This document shows positions 6,339-7,580 of a DNA stretch of 7,580 nt, piece by piece. The position numbers and the translations under genes are program-made. The stretch is taken from positions 1 to 7,580 of the forward strand of contig CAJXVF010000102.1 in NCBI GenBank assembly GCA_913060845.1, in the 5' to 3' direction. How positions within the stretch are numbered: position 1 is the first letter of the stretch; every line of letters starts with the position of its first letter. The notes under the pieces are model-generated. The model was given only the letters and a program-made list of their open reading frames with translations, was not told the origin of the DNA and did no database searches. The DNA comes from an uncultured Alphaproteobacteria bacterium (GTDB lineage: Bacteria; Pseudomonadota; Alphaproteobacteria; Bin95).

Positions 6339-6367
6339 TTGAATGCAGCGCTGATATTGCGCATATC
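6339..6367 (+). promoter_or_regulatory. Possible promoter of the DUF3108 gene
   Basis: TTGAAT (6339-6344) and CATATC (6362-6367) are 17 bp apart, about 33 bp before the start codon. The -35 is a 4/6 match and the -10 only 3/6. It lies in the 192-bp gap (6208-6399) between the divergent tRNA-Val and DUF3108 genes, which holds no gene that I can see. Confidence 0.3.
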
Positions 6368-6399
6368 CGCTACAACTGTGTTCTTCTGGAGTTATTACG

Positions 6400-7299
6400 A
6401 TGGCGATGCGTCAAACATTGGCTGGCCTAGTATGCACGATAGCGGCCTCCGCCGCCGTGACCCCGACGCTTGCCGAAAGCATAATGGATGGCGCTCCGGC
6501 AGCGAAGCCTGAAGCTGCTGGCTCGTTTGTATATCAAGGCTATGCGGGTGGCTTAAAGGTTGGCGAAGTGGCGATGGACGTAGCCCTGCGTGACGGGCGA
6601 TATGCAGCGAAAATGCGGCTAGAAACAGCAGGCATGGTCGGCTGGTTCGTCGAATGGCGGCACGGCACGTCTGTTCAAGGAGCCACGTCGCCCGATCAAG
6701 GCCCAGCAACCCACGGCGCACCGCTGACTGTTAAAAACTACCACGCAGATTCGTACTGGAAAAAGAAAGACCGGTTTGTAAATTTCGAAGTCAGCAACGG
6801 CGGCGTTGCAGAAGTGACGAAAGCCGCCCCGCACCCCGTTAAGGATGAACGGCGCTCAACAATAACAGACACCCAGCGGACGGATGTCCTAGACCCACTG
6901 AGCGCCATTATTGCCGTTGGCCGAACGCTTGAGCAAACCGGGTCCTGTAAGGTGTCTTACCCAGTTTATGATGGCCGCAGGCGCTACACGCTGAAAATAG
7001 AAGACGAAGGCATCGCCGAGTTAGAGCCTAGCCGCCGCACCCCATATGAAGGTGATGCGCAACGGTGCAAATTTGTTTTCGAACGCGTAGCCGGATTCCG
7101 TAAGGCTTTTGCCGCCGACGATGAACCCACCAATGGTCGCGCCTATTATCGCCGCCCTGCTCCAGGTGCCCCGATGATGCCAGTGAAGATCATTGCCGAG
7201 CTTGAGCTTGGTTCTGCAATCATCAATCTCAAGCAATATAAAGCGCTCGACCCAGCAAAGGCTGAGCAAACCTTGCTGCAGCAGCCTAAAAAGCCATAG
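6400..7299 (+). CDS. Exported DUF3108-family protein of unknown function
   Basis: The 299-residue protein has an N-terminal signal peptide (M1 to about A25: Arg at 4, hydrophobic core, then TPTLA before ES), so it is probably periplasmic or envelope-associated. The body matches the DUF3108 pattern: FVYQGYAGGLKVGEVAMDV (43-61) is the typical first strands with a GLKVGE turn, followed by YAAKMRLETAGMVGWFVEWRHGTSVQG, a DVLDPLSAIIAVGRTL helix (around 164-179) and a C-terminal segment PVKIIAELELGSAIINLKQYKA. Two cysteines near 183 and 223 (GSCKV, AQRCKF) could form a disulfide after export. The ATG at 6400 has TGGAG at 6387-6391 at 8-nt spacing; an ATG at 6406 is a weaker alternative. No function is established for the family. 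It stands alone, 108 nt before a histidine kinase gene on the same strand. Confidence 0.85.
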   Translation: MAMRQTLAGLVCTIAASAAVTPTLAESIMDGAPAAKPEAAGSFVYQGYAGGLKVGEVAMDVALRDGRYAAKMRLETAGMVGWFVEWRHGTSVQGATSPDQGPATHGAPLTVKNYHADSYWKKKDRFVNFEVSNGGVAEVTKAAPHPVKDERRSTITDTQRTDVLDPLSAIIAVGRTLEQTGSCKVSYPVYDGRRRYTLKIEDEGIAELEPSRRTPYEGDAQRCKFVFERVAGFRKAFAADDEPTNGRAYYRRPAPGAPMMPVKIIAELELGSAIINLKQYKALDPAKAEQTLLQQPKKP

Positions 7300-7407
7300 A
7301 TTGCTTCCTACCAGATCACTGATCCGAAATTTGGGACTTGTTTACGTTCGTCCGCCATTGTCCGCCCTGATAATACAAACCCGGTCTTTGATGCTTAGGG
7401 GCAATTA

Positions 7408-7557
7408 ATGAGCGACGCGGCGGAACAGCGCCCATCACCAAGCGCTAACGCAGATGCGGCAGAAGCTGAGAAGCTGAAATTTCTCGGCATGATTAGCCAT
7501 GAGCTAAAAACACCACTGAACGCCATCTTAGAGCCCGTTTTAAAAGTTGTTGAGTGA
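7408..7557 (+). CDS. Sensor histidine kinase, 5' fragment, frame broken inside the HisKA domain
   Basis: Only the beginning of the gene is present. A Ser/Ala-rich N-terminus of about 20 residues leads straight into an H-box, KLKFLGMISHELKTPLNAIL, with H31 the expected phospho-accepting histidine. No transmembrane segment or sensor domain precedes it, so a cytoplasmic or hybrid-type kinase is suggested. The HisKA family normally continues with something like GFSE after NAIL. Here the frame instead runs into EPVLKVVE and stops at 7555-7557. The native part therefore ends at about 7530, where an insertion-sequence end seems to begin. The ATG at 7408 is supported by AGGGG at 7397-7401 with 6-nt spacing. 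The dimerisation helix 2, ATPase domain and partner regulator cannot be seen. The 108-nt gap upstream (7300-7407) holds no gene. Confidence 0.75.
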   Translation: MSDAAEQRPSPSANADAAEAEKLKFLGMISHELKTPLNAILEPVLKVVE

Positions 7558-7580
7558 TAACAGTGGGATGTGATTCCATC
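7531..7580. mobile_element. Putative end of an IS5-family (IS1031-group) insertion sequence
   Basis: The kinase reading frame loses homology exactly after the triplet TTA (7528-7530), and the new sequence starts GAGCCCGTTTTAAAAG. IS1031-group elements of the IS5 family duplicate a TNA triplet and have terminal repeats starting GAG, and this junction fits both. Only 50 bases are present, without transposase coding or the other end, so the call is inference. A multi-copy IS would also explain the contig ending here. Confidence 0.5.

Noticed and set aside
7346..7374. Promoter for the kinase gene using GATAAT at 7369-7374
   Set aside because: The -10 is good (5/6) but no acceptable -35 lies at 16-18 bp, so I do not list it as a feature.
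7535..7580. Start of a CRISPR repeat (sequence beginning GTTTTA at the right end)
   Set aside because: Only one copy is present, no spacer or second repeat is visible, and the junction with a coding frame after TTA fits an insertion-sequence end better.

Overview
The window looks like one assembled contig from an alphaproteobacterium, probably Rhodospirillales-like. This placement is an inference from a GC-rich core, CCA-encoding tRNA-Arg(ACG) and tRNA-Val(CAC) genes, a MeaB GTPase, an E. coli-type Gpt, a DUF3108 protein and a small ParB-like protein. Both contig ends are non-native or broken. Bases 1-49 are Illumina Nextera adapter, and the last 50 bases look like the end of an insertion sequence sitting in a histidine kinase gene.

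Left part (50-2738): an accessory region. It holds a large gene, truncated at its 5' end by the contig edge, for a fusion of an Mrr-like nuclease domain, an SF2 DEAH helicase and two helicase-associated (HA) repeats. About 480 bp of apparently non-coding, repeat-bearing DNA follows, up to the 3' end of tRNA-Arg(ACG) at 2739. A restriction/defence-like gene abutting a tRNA 3' end, with more AT-rich codons than the genes to the right, suggests a genomic island integrated at tRNA-Arg.

Middle part (2739-6207): ordinary chromosomal genes. Rightward are a proline-rich lipoprotein with a degenerate OmpA-like C-terminal domain, then gpt (xanthine/guanine salvage). Convergent to these is a leftward group: tRNA-Val(CAC), meaB (GTPase chaperone of methylmalonyl-CoA mutase) and an 81-residue ParB/Srx-fold protein. 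A short spacer between tRNA-Val and meaB suggests shared transcription from a promoter with a perfect TTGACA box.

Right part (6208-7580): a divergent intergenic region, an exported DUF3108 protein, and the first 41 codons of a sensor histidine kinase. The kinase frame breaks inside its H-box region after a TTA triplet, at a sequence beginning GAGCCCGTTTT. This is what an IS5-family, IS1031-group insertion (TNA target, ends starting GAG) would look like, and it would also explain why the assembly stopped here.

The most interesting biology is the nuclease-helicase-HA protein as a candidate anti-phage or DNA-restriction factor on a tRNA-linked island. The most useful practical warning is that its apparent N-terminus (MCIRDR) is translated sequencing adapter.
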